DNA of 64,000 nt from Candidatus Heimdallarchaeota archaeon (GCA_030149205.1 JASBSB010000003.1:310001-374000), one strand, 5' to 3'; positions 8,996 through 18,491 are shown, numbered from the stretch's first letter. The notes: generated by a model from the sequence alone, not told the origin. Translations and numbers: made by a program.

Positions 8996-10881
8996 ATTTT
9001 GTTATATTTTGTATAGAAATAAATTATCACTGCAACTGGAATTACTAATCCAAGAACTACCAACACCATATTTAAATCGCTTAAAGAGTTGTAAGTGGGT
9101 AAAGGTTTTGAGATAAACATGGCCTGAGATTTTGTAGTCGCAAACCCATAGCCATAGCTTGATGATAAAATATCAACCGTAAACCATCCAAATGTTTGCA
9201 TTTTCAATTCACCGACAAATGATCCATTTTGTTCAGGTAATAAGGTCACGTGAGTGATTGGTGAACCAGCACGTCGCACAGTTATCTGGACTGAAACTGC
9301 CTGGTTGAGTGGGGTGAAGAAGTTATTTGTGACATTCGCTGTTAATCTAATAGTCGTTCCTAATGATGTATTATGAGTTGACATCACAAATGAATTTAGG
9401 TTTAACCTATAAATCTGCCCAGCACTCCAGGGCATCATCCTAAGGAGATATTTAAAGTTTCCATCCTTCGATATGAAATTATTTGAGATTAAGTTAGCTG
9501 GAAGTAAGCTTATTCTCCCACCAAATTCAAGATCTGTGGTGGAGGCTAAAGTCAGGTTGTCATTTAAAACGGTTTTATCGTCCGCTTTTTTGTTACCATT
9601 TGAATCGTAAATTAAATTGCTCTGGGTGAACATTGGGTAAGTCATCCCTCGTTGATCCAAAACATAACCACCTGAATGTACCGTTGTGAGGTTTAATGCA
9701 AAACTGGAATCAAAGCTGACATTTGATGGTACAGCATTTGTAAATGTCGAATTTCCTTTTAAAAATGGTAGTTTCTGGTTAAATCCTGTCAGGTTTAGTG
9801 AGGTTTGGTTCTTTTGAAGAACTACATTGTTTAGAAGCTGGATATTAAGTTTTGAGGTGATTGATTGGGATGAACTAAGTGAGGAGGATGAGTCTGTTGA
9901 AAGAAAAACCATAGCATGCCCACCGTTCTTAACAAAGTTAATCAACCCATCAATGTAATTCTGAGAGTATCCATTTTTAGAGATGGAGACTATAACAAGA
10001 GCATTCTTATCAAAAGTCTTGTTAAAGATACTGTCTACGGTGTTTACTGTTAGATTGAACCCATATGCATTGAATAGATTGACTAAAGATGGATTAGCAC
10101 TCCCACCAATGTTTTCAAAGTAAACTTTAGTATTGGCCTCTCGAGGTGCTTTTGCAAACCCTGTTCCTGTTGAATTTAATCTAACCTGAAACCATTTAGT
10201 TGTTACAGCAGTGCTGAAATTAGCAGTGGCAGATTGGTTAAACCAACTAACGAATCTAAACTGTAAAACACCAGTATTATTGATGTTGAAATCATGTCCT
10301 TTTAGGTCAGATCCATATAATGGTTTGGTAAATTCATAACCAACTTGACCTGTTGAATTGATTTTGAGACGTTTACCACTGCCATTTTGAGTCCCATTTG
10401 CAGACACATCATAAGTAAATGGTTTAGAAGTATTTGTAGACGTAAAGGCATCAATCGCTGATGTATTGTACTGATCGATGACCATCACATCATCTGGTGA
10501 GGCTTTTGTCCCAAGATTAGCGGTATCCAGATTATTATCGATCTGCAATGCCATGAAGTCATGAGTTTGGTTAACTGGGTTTGAGGCATTAACAGGAATA
10601 AATTTAGGATTTGTGAAATTTAATGCAAAGTAAAGATTCGAGGTGTTTGTTGAAGTCACATAGACACTGGCTGGAAAGTTCCCAAGTGTTCCGTTAAAGC
10701 TAGCGCTATTTTGCCACTCTGATGTGGTAACATTCCCATCTAATGTGGGTGGAGCAGTAACAGGTAATATCTGTGAGGGATTACTTGAAACTATGTAAAC
10801 ATTTTGAACTGCTGAAGTTACTAACAATGCAACAACCAGTGTTACAAGCATAACTCCTCTTGCTTTCATCTTAACTTTCAT
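8992..10881 (-). CDS. Secreted, C-terminally anchored ABC-exporter-associated protein (GldG-like layout)
   Basis: A 629-residue protein with an N-terminal signal helix (about residues 5-28) and a C-terminal membrane helix (MVLVVLGLVIPVAVIIYFYT) before a short basic tail. Residues about 40-250 begin with LDGNVTTSEWQNS and VYVTSTNTSNLYFALNFTN, typical of DOMON/CBM9-like beta-sandwiches. Residues about 250-335 (VYFENIGG... FVKNGGHAMVFLS) resemble the glutamine-amidotransferase-like domain of exporter auxiliary proteins. Many NxS/T sequons fit an external, glycosylated protein. It follows the permease gene by about 120 bases on the same strand, so it is probably the external part of that exporter. 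Confidence 0.7.
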   Translation of the reverse strand: MKVKMKARGVMLVTLVVALLVTSAVQNVYIVSSNPSQILPVTAPPTLDGNVTTSEWQNSASFNGTLGNFPASVYVTSTNTSNLYFALNFTNPKFIPVNASNPVNQTHDFMALQIDNNLDTANLGTKASPDDVMVIDQYNTSAIDAFTSTNTSKPFTYDVSANGTQNGSGKRLKINSTGQVGYEFTKPLYGSDLKGHDFNINNTGVLQFRFVSWFNQSATANFSTAVTTKWFQVRLNSTGTGFAKAPREANTKVYFENIGGSANPSLVNLFNAYGFNLTVNTVDSIFNKTFDKNALVIVSISKNGYSQNYIDGLINFVKNGGHAMVFLSTDSSSSLSSSQSITSKLNIQLLNNVVLQKNQTSLNLTGFNQKLPFLKGNSTFTNAVPSNVSFDSSFALNLTTVHSGGYVLDQRGMTYPMFTQSNLIYDSNGNKKADDKTVLNDNLTLASTTDLEFGGRISLLPANLISNNFISKDGNFKYLLRMMPWSAGQIYRLNLNSFVMSTHNTSLGTTIRLTANVTNNFFTPLNQAVSVQITVRRAGSPITHVTLLPEQNGSFVGELKMQTFGWFTVDILSSSYGYGFATTKSQAMFISKPLPTYNSLSDLNMVLVVLGLVIPVAVIIYFYTKYNKI

Positions 10882-11001
10882 TATAATTTCACTCTTAGTA
10901 AGTTGATGTTCTTAATCTCGTTTTTAAATGGTGTTTTTAATTCTAGGTGAAGTTAACAATGTATTGGTTCTTTTCTTTTTGAAACTCAAACTTTCTACTA
11001 T

Positions 11002-12183
11002 CTATTCAAAAAGAACCTTCTCTCTAGACATCGCCTTAACTGATCCACGGAGCAATAGCAAATTGAAAAGAAGTATTGCCAAAATGTATAATATGGTGTT
11101 TAGCAAATTTTCCTTAAATATTATATTAATCACTGCACGATACGGCCAAAAGTATGGGTTCACATATTGAGCAATACCCGTGGATAACGGATCCACCAGC
11201 AGGGAGATGTAAAAAAGAAAAGTTAGACCTATATTTAAGTATCCGGAAATTCTGTCACCTGATTCCCTCCCAAAAAATAATTGAAAAAAGAGAGTGAAAT
11301 TCATATTCATAAAGCTAAGTATCAGGAATAAGATTATAAGAAGGGTTAAAACTAGTGGATCATATAATATAGACGATTGGATAACAAAAGGATTAGAAAA
11401 CGATGTTCCAGATGCTTGGTTGACCGATCCAGCAAATAATAATCCAAACAGGTAACTTAGCGGGATACTTACACCAAATAAAGTCCCTATCAATAGCTTT
11501 GACATAATTAGGTTGTTCCTGTTCTTTACTGAATACAGAAGTAATTCCATCATATTAGACTGTTTTTCCTTTGCAAATGAAACAAACCTTACGAAGGATG
11601 ACCCCATCATCAGAACCAAAAAAATCATATAAACTAGAGGAAAAGCTAAATTTCCTTTGATTGAAATTTCTTTCTGCTTCAGTTGCTCAATTGAGTTCTT
11701 ATAAACAGATACGTCAATCTTAGGTAAATCGGTTATGTTTAAAATTTTTAAGAATTGTTGGTAGATAAAGGGCTGTATTTCCTTACCAAAGATAGATGAA
11801 ACTCTAATGTCACTAGAAGATTCTCGAAAAAAATACTGTAACTTATGATCCTTTATTGCAACGGTAGAAAAGTTCTGGGGGAACCATATCCCGTTTGTTG
11901 AATTTGAAAACTTTCCAAAGCTGTTTACTTCTTCAAATTTGACTGTTGAACTGTTAAAATTAGTTTGGAGCTGACCTGTCATAAATTTTCCAAGTTTTAA
12001 ACTTGAATTAATCCCAATATCCTGATTATAGACTACAACTGTTATTGGTGCTTGTTGCGTTATTAATGTTGGAGAAATTGCCAAAAATGTGATGAATAAC
12101 ATTGGGATCAAAATTGTTAAAATTATCGCCCGTTGCTTTAACAAGCTTTTGAACTCATAGAATAGGAGAGTGGAAAGTTCCAT
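11002..12183 (-). CDS. ABC-2 type exporter permease
   Basis: A 393-residue integral membrane protein. It has an N-terminal helix (about 18-40), then an external domain of about 140 residues with several NxS/T sequons, then five or six transmembrane helices, from about residue 178 onward. This is the ABC2_membrane_3 topology. SFAKEKQSNMMELLLYS just inside the second helix matches the conserved coupling segment (EKExGtxExLL) that contacts the ATPase. The start codon overlaps the ATPase stop (TGATG), so translation is coupled. Substrate unknown; the neighbouring surface protein suggests a role at the envelope. Confidence 0.85.
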   Translation of the reverse strand: MELSTLLFYEFKSLLKQRAIILTILIPMLFITFLAISPTLITQQAPITVVVYNQDIGINSSLKLGKFMTGQLQTNFNSSTVKFEEVNSFGKFSNSTNGIWFPQNFSTVAIKDHKLQYFFRESSSDIRVSSIFGKEIQPFIYQQFLKILNITDLPKIDVSVYKNSIEQLKQKEISIKGNLAFPLVYMIFLVLMMGSSFVRFVSFAKEKQSNMMELLLYSVKNRNNLIMSKLLIGTLFGVSIPLSYLFGLLFAGSVNQASGTSFSNPFVIQSSILYDPLVLTLLIILFLILSFMNMNFTLFFQLFFGRESGDRISGYLNIGLTFLFYISLLVDPLSTGIAQYVNPYFWPYRAVINIIFKENLLNTILYILAILLFNLLLLRGSVKAMSREKVLFE

Positions 12184-12926
12184 CAGCTCTCACCCTCAAA
12201 TGCTACAATTAACGCCTCATCTAAACTAGAGTCAGGAGCAAAATGGTTTTTGATATCTTCTTTCGTTCCTTCCATAATGGTTTGACCATTTCTAATAATA
12301 ACCATATGATTTGCAAGATTCTCAATATCAGATAAGATGTGTGATGACATCACCACGGTCTTTCCCATTTCAACTTCTGATTTAATAAGCCTCCTGACTC
12401 TTGAAGCCCTCTGAAGATCAAGACCTGCAGTAGGCTCATCCAAAACCAATATTGGTTTGTTAAGAATTAGTGCCCTAATAAGACTGAAAGCCCGTTTCTC
12501 TCCACCTGAAAGTTTTCCCCAATCTTGAGGAAGCAATTCAGTCATCTTCAACTGATCAGTGTAGCTTATTATAAGAGGCAGCACATCCTTATCATTTAAT
12601 TTGTTTAATTTAGTTATCAATAAGATATTATCCTTAACTGTGAGCGATTTATAACCTGCATCCTCCTGAGGAACGAATGCCACTTTATCCCGGATTTTTG
12701 CTGCTGACGAAGTCACTGAGAGATTATCGACTAGTATATCCCCATGATCTAGCTTAAGTAGACCGAGTAAACATCTGACTGCTGTCGTTTTTCCCGCACC
12801 GTTTGGACCAAGAAGAACGTTAACTTGACCAGAGTAGAAGTGAAAGCTTAGACTGTTTAAAATGAATTTCGAATTCAAAGATTTTCTTACTTGATCAAAC
12901 ACGATTGAATAAGAAGATTTCAACAA
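12183..12926 (-). CDS. ABC transporter ATP-binding subunit
   Basis: A 247-residue nucleotide-binding subunit. Walker A is GPNGAGKTT (about 40-48), the Q-loop VPQED, the signature LSGGE (139-143), Walker B ILVLDEPTAGLD (about 159-170) and the H-loop MSSHI. All catalytic elements are intact. It resembles the CcmA/NatA/GldA group that pairs with ABC-2 permeases. The predicted start is TTG. It is first in a three-gene minus-strand set with the overlapping permease and the secreted protein. Confidence 0.93.
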   Translation of the reverse strand: MLKSSYSIVFDQVRKSLNSKFILNSLSFHFYSGQVNVLLGPNGAGKTTAVRCLLGLLKLDHGDILVDNLSVTSSAAKIRDKVAFVPQEDAGYKSLTVKDNILLITKLNKLNDKDVLPLIISYTDQLKMTELLPQDWGKLSGGEKRAFSLIRALILNKPILVLDEPTAGLDLQRASRVRRLIKSEVEMGKTVVMSSHILSDIENLANHMVIIRNGQTIMEGTKEDIKNHFAPDSSLDEALIVAFEGES

Positions 12927-13024
12927 TCTCAGAATTAGAGTATCTTCTTAAATTTCTAGAATGATAACCTAAGGAATTAATTAGAAGAACTTAGATTCAA
13001 ATTAAAGTTTAGATTAAAATTGTA

Positions 13025-13375
13025 TCATTCAATAGGGTCTGGTTTCTTTCTTTCTCTTCTGTGCATATGTATTTTCTTTGTTGGATCATTAATTGGAATG
13101 AAATCGGTTTGAAGTATCCTATCTGCTAGCTCAGCAGAAAATGCACCTTTCCAAATCAAACCTGCTCGAAATTGTATTTTACATTCATCACAATAACGTG
13201 TTCTTGTTTTGATATTCAACCATAGCCTGGCCTCAGTTCCATTTTTGAAGCAATGATCACAGTAATTTCCTGCTCGAATTGTCGCAACTTCCCTAGTTGT
13301 GCAGCTATCACATTTCCCTGGTCTTGCAATAGGTCTCAAGCAACCTTCACATAAATATTGTCCATAGAGCGGCAT
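13025..13375 (-). CDS. Zinc-ribbon protein with four CxxC knuckles
   Basis: A 116-residue basic protein with four CxxC pairs: C9/C12, C22/C25, C39/C42 and C62/C65. This is enough for two zinc sites. The C-terminal 40 residues are acidic then basic, ending HMHRRERKKPDP. It may bind nucleic acid or protein. I do not recognise a named family. It lies between the ABC ATPase and the O-methyltransferase on the same strand, with gaps of about 80-100 bases, so it is probably its own transcription unit. Confidence 0.7.
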   Translation of the reverse strand: MPLYGQYLCEGCLRPIARPGKCDSCTTREVATIRAGNYCDHCFKNGTEARLWLNIKTRTRYCDECKIQFRAGLIWKGAFSAELADRILQTDFIPINDPTKKIHMHRRERKKPDPIE

Positions 13376-13453
13376 TTTGATGTCCTTTGTATATTTATTG
13401 TTGGGGAGTTATTTAAACAATACTATAGGAGGTACAATCTAGACGTGTATCTA

Positions 13454-14065
13454 TTATCTAACCATAGTTGAGTTTGTAAAAATTTCGGGTTCGTCATTCT
13501 TAAATTTGTAAGTAAGTTCCATACCTCTTCCCAGAGGAATCAATACAGAGTTAGTCTTCGGGTTGTCTCTAACCTTTTCGATATAATCTCTAGCTTCTTC
13601 AAAATTAACTAGTGTTCCATGGGCAACTATAGTTCCTCCTGGTATTAGCTTTGGGAAGAATCGATTTAGGTGAGAAACAAAATCCCTCGTTTCAGTATCA
13701 AGAAATACAAAATCAGATTCAGGGATTTCAGCACTTTCAATCGATTCATTATGGAATGTTACAAATTTGCTTAGGCCTGCTTTCTCAATATTCATCTTAG
13801 CTTTTTCAATTAATTCAGTATCTTTTTCAAAGGTATGAACATGACCCGAATTTGATTGGGCTACTAATGCTAACCAAACAGTAGAATAACCAACTGAAGT
13901 ACCAAGTTCAAGTATCTTAGTTGAGCCCAACCCCCTAACTAGGACACTTAAAAATTCACCTATATCCCTTGAAATAGACCTGTTTAACTTCCCTTTAAGG
14001 TTATTCGATCTTTGTTTATCGTCTTCTTTTTCTAACAATTCCAAAACGTCGAGTGTCGTTTGCAT
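13454..14065 (-). CDS. SAM-dependent O-methyltransferase (COMT-like)
   Basis: A 203-residue class I methyltransferase of the Methyltransf_3/COMT type. KILELGTSVGYSTVWLA is motif I, the SAM-binding glycine loop. HTFEKDTELIEKAKMNIEKAG is the acidic strand-2 region that binds the ribose. DFVFLDTE is the motif IV region that in relatives holds the metal-binding aspartate. GGTIVAHGTLV follows, where the family often has GGxIxxDN. That difference makes the usual metal site doubtful. Substrate unknown. Confidence 0.82.
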   Translation of the reverse strand: MQTTLDVLELLEKEDDKQRSNNLKGKLNRSISRDIGEFLSVLVRGLGSTKILELGTSVGYSTVWLALVAQSNSGHVHTFEKDTELIEKAKMNIEKAGLSKFVTFHNESIESAEIPESDFVFLDTETRDFVSHLNRFFPKLIPGGTIVAHGTLVNFEEARDYIEKVRDNPKTNSVLIPLGRGMELTYKFKNDEPEIFTNSTMVR

Positions 14066-14193
14066 AGGATCTGATTCTTGTAAATTATTTATTCCTTGCG
14101 TCTTGAAGAATTGGAATTGTTAGATATAAGACATTGATTATTCTATTAGAATTAATTTGTATAATTTAATGTTTATTTATACTTAAATTTTTA

Positions 14194-15057
14194 CTATGCC
14201 CTGATTGGTTTTGAGGTTATCCCAGATAGAGCGGCAGACATTTGGATCCTTTTGTACAATAGGAAAACGACCACCCAATAAAAAAGGTATGCTCCAATTT
14301 CGAGTAACGAAGGATTCGATTTGTATCCAAACAGTGTTCTTAAGATAGGTCCAATAATTCCAGTTTTATGCGATAAGGGTAAGACAAATAATGGAACATT
14401 CCAAAACAGACTTCCACTCCCAAACAAGAATGCTTCTTGAAACTCATGGATCCCAACTGAAAACATTCCAGCTGCGAAGATTACTAAAATAATGCTAGTA
14501 ACATTGAAAAATTGCTTGAGATTAAGTTTTAAGACCCCCTTGAAGAAGAAAACTGAAATCAACGTTGCAGTAATAATACCTATGAAAGTTGATGTCCAAA
14601 CAGCAGTTGGATTTTCCTTTGTTGAGATACCTGCAATGAAAAGAGCACTCTCAACACCTTCTCTGAAAACAGCCACGAACGCAAGAGAAATTATGGCGTA
14701 TTTGTTTTTCCCTGACATTGCAAGATCCATTTTTTCAATTAATTCTGATTTCATGACCCTTCCATGCTTCATCATCCAAACAATCATCCAACCAAGGACC
14801 AAAGAAGCCAATATAAGGGCACCACCTTCAAAATATAATGCTTGAACACCAGTGAAACCTCCTAAGAACACACTAAATAAATAAGCTAAAATTCCAGATA
14901 TAACAGCAGCAGAGAGGGCACCAAACCAAACCTGATTTTTGAGGGATGAAGGAGCCTCAGTTTTTTTTAGGTAAGCTAGAAGAATACTAATTATCAGAGC
15001 AGCTTCTAGGGTCTCTCTAAGCATCAAAACAAATGCAGTAATTGAAAATATTTCCAT
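14194..15057 (-). CDS. FTR1/EfeU-family iron permease
   Basis: A membrane permease of 287 residues with seven predicted helices. Two REXXE motifs, RETLEAAL in the first helix and REGVESALF in the fourth, are the iron-binding hallmark of the FTR1 family. I chose ATG 15057, where MEIFSITAF leads straight into the first helix; an in-frame GTG at 15069 would add four residues. A 16-bp perfect palindrome lies 17 bases upstream of this ATG and a TATA-like box about 70-80 bases upstream, consistent with metal-responsive repression. No EfeO/EfeB partner is adjacent. Confidence 0.88.
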   Translation of the reverse strand: MEIFSITAFVLMLRETLEAALIISILLAYLKKTEAPSSLKNQVWFGALSAAVISGILAYLFSVFLGGFTGVQALYFEGGALILASLVLGWMIVWMMKHGRVMKSELIEKMDLAMSGKNKYAIISLAFVAVFREGVESALFIAGISTKENPTAVWTSTFIGIITATLISVFFFKGVLKLNLKQFFNVTSIILVIFAAGMFSVGIHEFQEAFLFGSGSLFWNVPLFVLPLSHKTGIIGPILRTLFGYKSNPSLLEIGAYLFYWVVVFLLYKRIQMSAALSGITSKPIRA

Positions 15058-15074
15058 ATTTTTTGTCACAACCT

Positions 15075-15090
15075 TTTCGGGTACCCGAAA
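15075..15090. promoter_or_regulatory. Palindromic operator in front of the iron permease gene
   Basis: TTTCGGGTACCCGAAA is a perfect 16-bp palindrome. It lies between the predicted start of transcription (about 15105, from a TATA-like box at 15129-15136) and the start codon of the FTR1-family permease. That position suits a repressor that blocks initiation or elongation. A DtxR- or Fur-type iron repressor is the natural candidate, but the binding protein is not identified here. A related copy is at 15219-15232. Confidence 0.6.
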
Positions 15091-15128
15091 CTAAATTGGT
15101 TTTCTAATTATACTCAATGAAATACAAT

Positions 15129-15136
15129 ATATAAAG
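15129..15136 (-). promoter_or_regulatory. TATA-like box of the iron permease gene
   Basis: On the minus strand the sequence reads TTTATATA, followed by TTGTATTTC. It is the only strong TATA-like element upstream of the FTR1-family gene and would place initiation near 15105, just before the 16-bp palindrome. No experimental support. Confidence 0.45.
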
Positions 15137-15218
15137 CATAAGATTAGAACATTTATCATCACGCTTCACAATTGCGTAATTAAGGAATTTTTTAAAGAAT
15201 TAGTATGAAAACAGAAAA

Positions 15219-15232
15219 TTCGGGTATCCGAT
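15219..15232. promoter_or_regulatory. Second, imperfect copy of the iron-permease operator motif
   Basis: TTCGGGTATCCGAT matches the core of the perfect palindrome at 15075-15090 in 12 of 14 positions. It lies midway between the permease gene and the divergent sucC gene and could serve either promoter. The 310-base intergenic stretch 15070-15379 otherwise holds the TATA-like boxes and an imperfect inverted repeat (15238-15250 with 15276-15288); I see no small gene. Confidence 0.45.
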
Positions 15233-15379
15233 TTTATGAAATTGTGTTACCTTTTTGTAAGTAATTTTTCATGATGTGATACAATTTCAGTTACTCCTTT
15301 GAATTTAATGCAATAAATTTGGAAGTTATACAACTTTTTTAAAATTAGACACATTACAGCTATCTATTAAAAACAGGAT

Positions 15380-16537
15380 GTGATTAAAATAGGACTAATT
15401 CTTGAATTTGAAGGGAAAAATCTTTTTCGTAAGTATAACATCCCTCTTGTAAACTCCATGCTTGTCACCAACGAACAAGAAGCTATTGAAGCTTCTCAAA
15501 AGTTGGGGCTACCAGTTGCAGTCAAAGCACAGGTACTATCTGGTGGGAGAGGGAAGCGAGGATTAATTAAAATTGCTAAGACCCCTGAAGAAGTGGTTGA
15601 GAAAGCAAAAGAGATTCTTAATATGGAATCTGATGGAAGGCCAGTGACTCATTTATTAATAGAGGAAGCAGAGACAATAAAACAAGAACTCTTTGTGTCA
15701 ATGCTTTTTGATCCAGAAACCTATGATGTGAAAGTGCTTTTTAGCCCAAAAGGAGGGATTGACATCGAAACACTGGCTAAGGAAGAACCAGAGGCAATTG
15801 AAACGTTTATTATTCCATTTGGTGATCGATCATATCCTTATTACTTCATGTATAAGTTAAAAGAAAGAGGGATACAAAGCAAACAGGTTGTGCCTCTTGC
15901 AAGAATAATTTCAACTCTGGTCAAAATGCTTTATGATGAAGACCTACAGTTAGCGGAGATAAACCCTCTGGTAATTAATGACAAGGGAGAAGTTATTGCC
16001 TTAGATTCAAGAGTGGTAACTGACGATGATGCCTTGTTCAAGCATCCTGAGAGAAAAAACTATCTTTCAGAAACACTACGACACACAAAAGCTGAAAAAG
16101 AGGCTGAAGAAGCGGGTCTCTCATTTGTTGACCTTGATGGAGACATAGGAATGCTCTCGTGTGGTGCTGGAATGGGAATGGCAACAGCAGACCTCATTGA
16201 ATATTTTGGAGGTGAACCTAGGAACTTTTTAGATGTTGGTGGTGGGGCATCTCCTGAAAAAGTTTCAGAAGCATTAAGGATCATGATGGAAGAAGGTGGC
16301 CTTAAAGCGATTCTGATCAATGCATTTGGAGGTATAACCAGACTTGATGATGTTGCGAAAGGAATAATTGATGCCAAAGAAAAATATAACATTAATATAC
16401 CTCTTGTCATCAGATTAACTGGGACAAACCAGGAGGAAGGTGTTAGGATTTTGAAGGAGCATGGGCTAAAGGCATATTTAGACATGGAAGAGTCCATTGA
16501 AGATGTGGTCAAAGAGTCAAGAGGAGGTCAAAATTAA
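15380..16537 (+). CDS. sucC: Succinyl-CoA synthetase (ADP-forming) beta subunit
   Basis: With SucD it interconverts succinyl-CoA and succinate with substrate-level phosphorylation of ADP (or GDP). The 385-residue length is normal. An ATP-grasp fold starts with [14 protein letters not shown] and includes [15 protein letters not shown] (nucleotide loop). [16 protein letters not shown] [11 protein letters not shown] holds metal ligands, and the C-terminal [18 protein letters not shown] matches the GGI-R-D phosphate-site motif. It starts with GTG at 15380, as no ATG fits the N-terminus. sucD follows after a single base, so the two are one operon. Confidence 0.95.
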   Translation: MIKIGLILEFEGKNLFRKYNIPLVNSMLVTNEQEAIEASQKLGLPVAVKAQVLSGGRGKRGLIKIAKTPEEVVEKAKEILNMESDGRPVTHLLIEEAETIKQELFVSMLFDPETYDVKVLFSPKGGIDIETLAKEEPEAIETFIIPFGDRSYPYYFMYKLKERGIQSKQVVPLARIISTLVKMLYDEDLQLAEINPLVINDKGEVIALDSRVVTDDDALFKHPERKNYLSETLRHTKAEKEAEEAGLSFVDLDGDIGMLSCGAGMGMATADLIEYFGGEPRNFLDVGGGASPEKVSEALRIMMEEGGLKAILINAFGGITRLDDVAKGIIDAKEKYNINIPLVIRLTGTNQEEGVRILKEHGLKAYLDMEESIEDVVKESRGGQN

Positions 16538-16538
16538 G

Positions 16539-17399
16539 ATGGCAGTATTATTAACCAAAGATACAAAAGTTATTGTTCAAGGTATTACCGGATATCAAGG
16601 ATTATTTCATGCAAAGAAAATGAGAGAGTATGGAACTCAGGTTGTTGGTGGAACGAGACCTGGTAAAGGTGGTACTGAAATTGAGGGTTTCAAGGTTTTT
16701 GATACCGTAAAGGAGGCTATGCAGGAGACAGGAGCTACAGCTTCAGTAATTTTTATTCCTGCATCAGGAGTCAAGGAAGCAGCCTTTGAAGCAATAGATG
16801 CTGGAATTGAGTTGTTAGTTGTAATAACTGAGCATGTGCCTAAGGTTGATGTCATAACCATAGTGGAAAAGGCCAAAAAACATAAAATTAACATGATTGG
16901 ACCTAATTGTCCCGGAATAATAACTCCAGGTCAAGCAAAGATTGGAATTACACCTGGGAACATCGTATCACCTGGAAAGGTGGGAGTTGTCTCAAGATCT
17001 GGAACACTTACATATGAGGTTTTAGAGCAACTAACAAAAGCTGGTGTTGGTCAATCAACATGTGTTGGCATTGGAGGAGATCCCTACAAAGCAACTAATT
17101 TTATCGAAGTTTTAGAGATGTTCGAAAAAGATCCAGAGACTGAGAAAATTGTAATGATCGGTGAGATTGGTGGAAGCGCCGAGGAAAAAGCAGCTCAATA
17201 TATTAAGGAACATGTTACCAAACCTGTCGTTGGTTTTATTGCTGGTAAAACAGCAAAAAAGGGGAAAACAATGGGTCATGCAGGTGCTATTATCCAAGGA
17301 AATGTGGGGACAGCAAAGGGGAAAATTGAAGCTCTTCAATCGGTTGGAGTCAAAGTTGCTGAAAGGTTATCTGAGATCCCTAAACTTCTTGAATCATAA
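16539..17399 (+). CDS. sucD: Succinyl-CoA synthetase (ADP-forming) alpha subunit
   Basis: A 286-residue CoA-binding and phosphohistidine subunit. [14 protein letters not shown] is the CoA-binding Rossmann start, [11 protein letters not shown] the conserved loop, and MGHAGAI holds the phosphorylated His247. I chose ATG 16539, which gives the canonical [15 protein letters not shown] start. A Shine-Dalgarno-like GAGGAGGT at 16521-16528 lies 10 bases upstream inside the end of sucC. An upstream in-frame start inside sucC is therefore rejected. It acts in the cytoplasm with SucC in the citric-acid cycle or acyl-CoA energy conservation. Confidence 0.96.
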   Translation: MAVLLTKDTKVIVQGITGYQGLFHAKKMREYGTQVVGGTRPGKGGTEIEGFKVFDTVKEAMQETGATASVIFIPASGVKEAAFEAIDAGIELLVVITEHVPKVDVITIVEKAKKHKINMIGPNCPGIITPGQAKIGITPGNIVSPGKVGVVSRSGTLTYEVLEQLTKAGVGQSTCVGIGGDPYKATNFIEVLEMFEKDPETEKIVMIGEIGGSAEEKAAQYIKEHVTKPVVGFIAGKTAKKGKTMGHAGAIIQGNVGTAKGKIEALQSVGVKVAERLSEIPKLLES

Positions 17400-17466
17400 A
17401 ATTTGCATCTAATTTATTTTATTCTCATTACCTAGTAATTATAAAAGTTAATCCTTAATTTATTTC

Positions 17467-18051
17467 ATGAACAGTGTAACTTATCAGGAATCATCCATAT
17501 TCCAAAGAAAGTCATCAAGATTACATCACCCAGAAAAAATTATTCCAAAGTCTCTGATTCTTGAATTACTAAAAGCAGCCCAGTGGGCTCCATCATCCAG
17601 TAATAAACAACCTTGGAGATATATCATCTTTGATAAAAGCGACCCTGAGCAGTTTAAGAAGGGATTAGAGCTACTGTATGATGGGAATAAAAAGTGGGCA
17701 AAAAATGCATCACTACTTATTTTAGCAGTAGCAGAGGCTGAAGATGAAGAAGGTAAATTTATCCCCATCAGTTTACATGATCTTGGCTTAGCAAATGAGA
17801 ACATACTTATCAGAGCAACAGAGGCTGGGTTGGTGACAAGGCCAATGGGGGGTTTTGATAAGGCAAAGACAAAGCAATTTCTTGAACTTCCAAACTCTCT
17901 ATATCCTTTGGTTATGATAGCCGTTGGGTATCCAGGGGATAAAAATCATGTAGATCCCTCGATCGCTGAAAGAGAAAATGCTCCTCGTCAAAGAAAGAAT
18001 CTTTCAGAAATCGCATTTTTTGGAAACCTAGATAACCCAATAAAAGAATAA
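17467..18051 (+). CDS. Nitroreductase-family FMN oxidoreductase
   Basis: A 194-residue protein of the nitroreductase fold. QRKSSRLHHPEK begins the FMN-binding region (relatives have RRSxR). AAQWAPSSSNKQPWRYII is the conserved FMN-contact segment. DLGLANENILIRATEAGL is the family's central helix, and PLVMIAVGYPGDK its late signature. It probably reduces nitro compounds, quinones or flavins with NAD(P)H; the real substrate cannot be read from sequence. It stands 67 bases after sucD on the same strand. Confidence 0.87.
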   Translation: MNSVTYQESSIFQRKSSRLHHPEKIIPKSLILELLKAAQWAPSSSNKQPWRYIIFDKSDPEQFKKGLELLYDGNKKWAKNASLLILAVAEAEDEEGKFIPISLHDLGLANENILIRATEAGLVTRPMGGFDKAKTKQFLELPNSLYPLVMIAVGYPGDKNHVDPSIAERENAPRQRKNLSEIAFFGNLDNPIKE

Positions 18052-18084
18052 CTAGTTTAAATACCAAAAAAAACCAACGACTTT

Positions 18085-18351
18085 ATGAATCTCACAAAGA
18101 CATTTGATTTAAATCCAGATCTTGTGGGAATCCTAGAGCATCTTTCTGAAAAACTACAGGTTACGAATGAAGATATTATAAAATTTGCAATTGAAAATTA
18201 TTTTCTTAAGGAGAATGAAAGGGAACTTAACACCTCTATTAGGATCTTTTTGCGCTTACAAACACAAGATATAGAAGTAACTAATCAGTTAGGAACTTCA
18301 ATTAAAACAAATAAGCTAGCAGACACACTAAATCTTATACTTGAGCACTAA
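18085..18351 (+). CDS. Small RHH-like protein
   Basis: An 88-residue protein. LTKTFDLNPDLVGILEHLSEKLQVTNEDIIKFAIENYF has the pattern of a ribbon-helix-helix domain: a short beta strand, helix, turn, then helix with a hydrophobic spine. The second half is a further helical region. If this is right it is a dimeric DNA-binding repressor, but the assignment rests on pattern alone. It lies 33 bases after the nitroreductase and 219 bases before tfb. Confidence 0.5.
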   Translation: MNLTKTFDLNPDLVGILEHLSEKLQVTNEDIIKFAIENYFLKENERELNTSIRIFLRLQTQDIEVTNQLGTSIKTNKLADTLNLILEH

Positions 18352-18457
18352 TAGAAAAGCATGAGTAGGAAAAAGCAAAGTGCGACAAAGAAAATGAATA
18401 GATATATATAGGTGAAAGAGAAATTATAGCAAATCACAAACAATATCGAAATGCACA

Positions 18458-18481
18458 AAAAATCAACATGTTTTGATTTTT
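18458..18481. repeat. Inverted repeat between the RHH-like gene and tfb
   Basis: AAAAATCAA and TTGATTTTT form 9-bp arms around a 6-base spacer, with a palindromic centre (AACATGTT). It could be a terminator hairpin ending in T for the upstream gene or an operator for tfb. The sequence does not decide between these. Confidence 0.4.
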
Positions 18482-18491
18482 CTGCGCAAGA

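Noticed and set aside
10928..11170. 80-codon plus-strand frame overlapping the permease 3' end
   Set aside because: Mostly antisense to the permease; no motif and no good promoter.
16060..16512. 150-codon minus-strand frame inside sucC
   Set aside because: It is a shadow of sucC; its Ser/Pro/Ile-rich translation has no motif, and sucC is intact.
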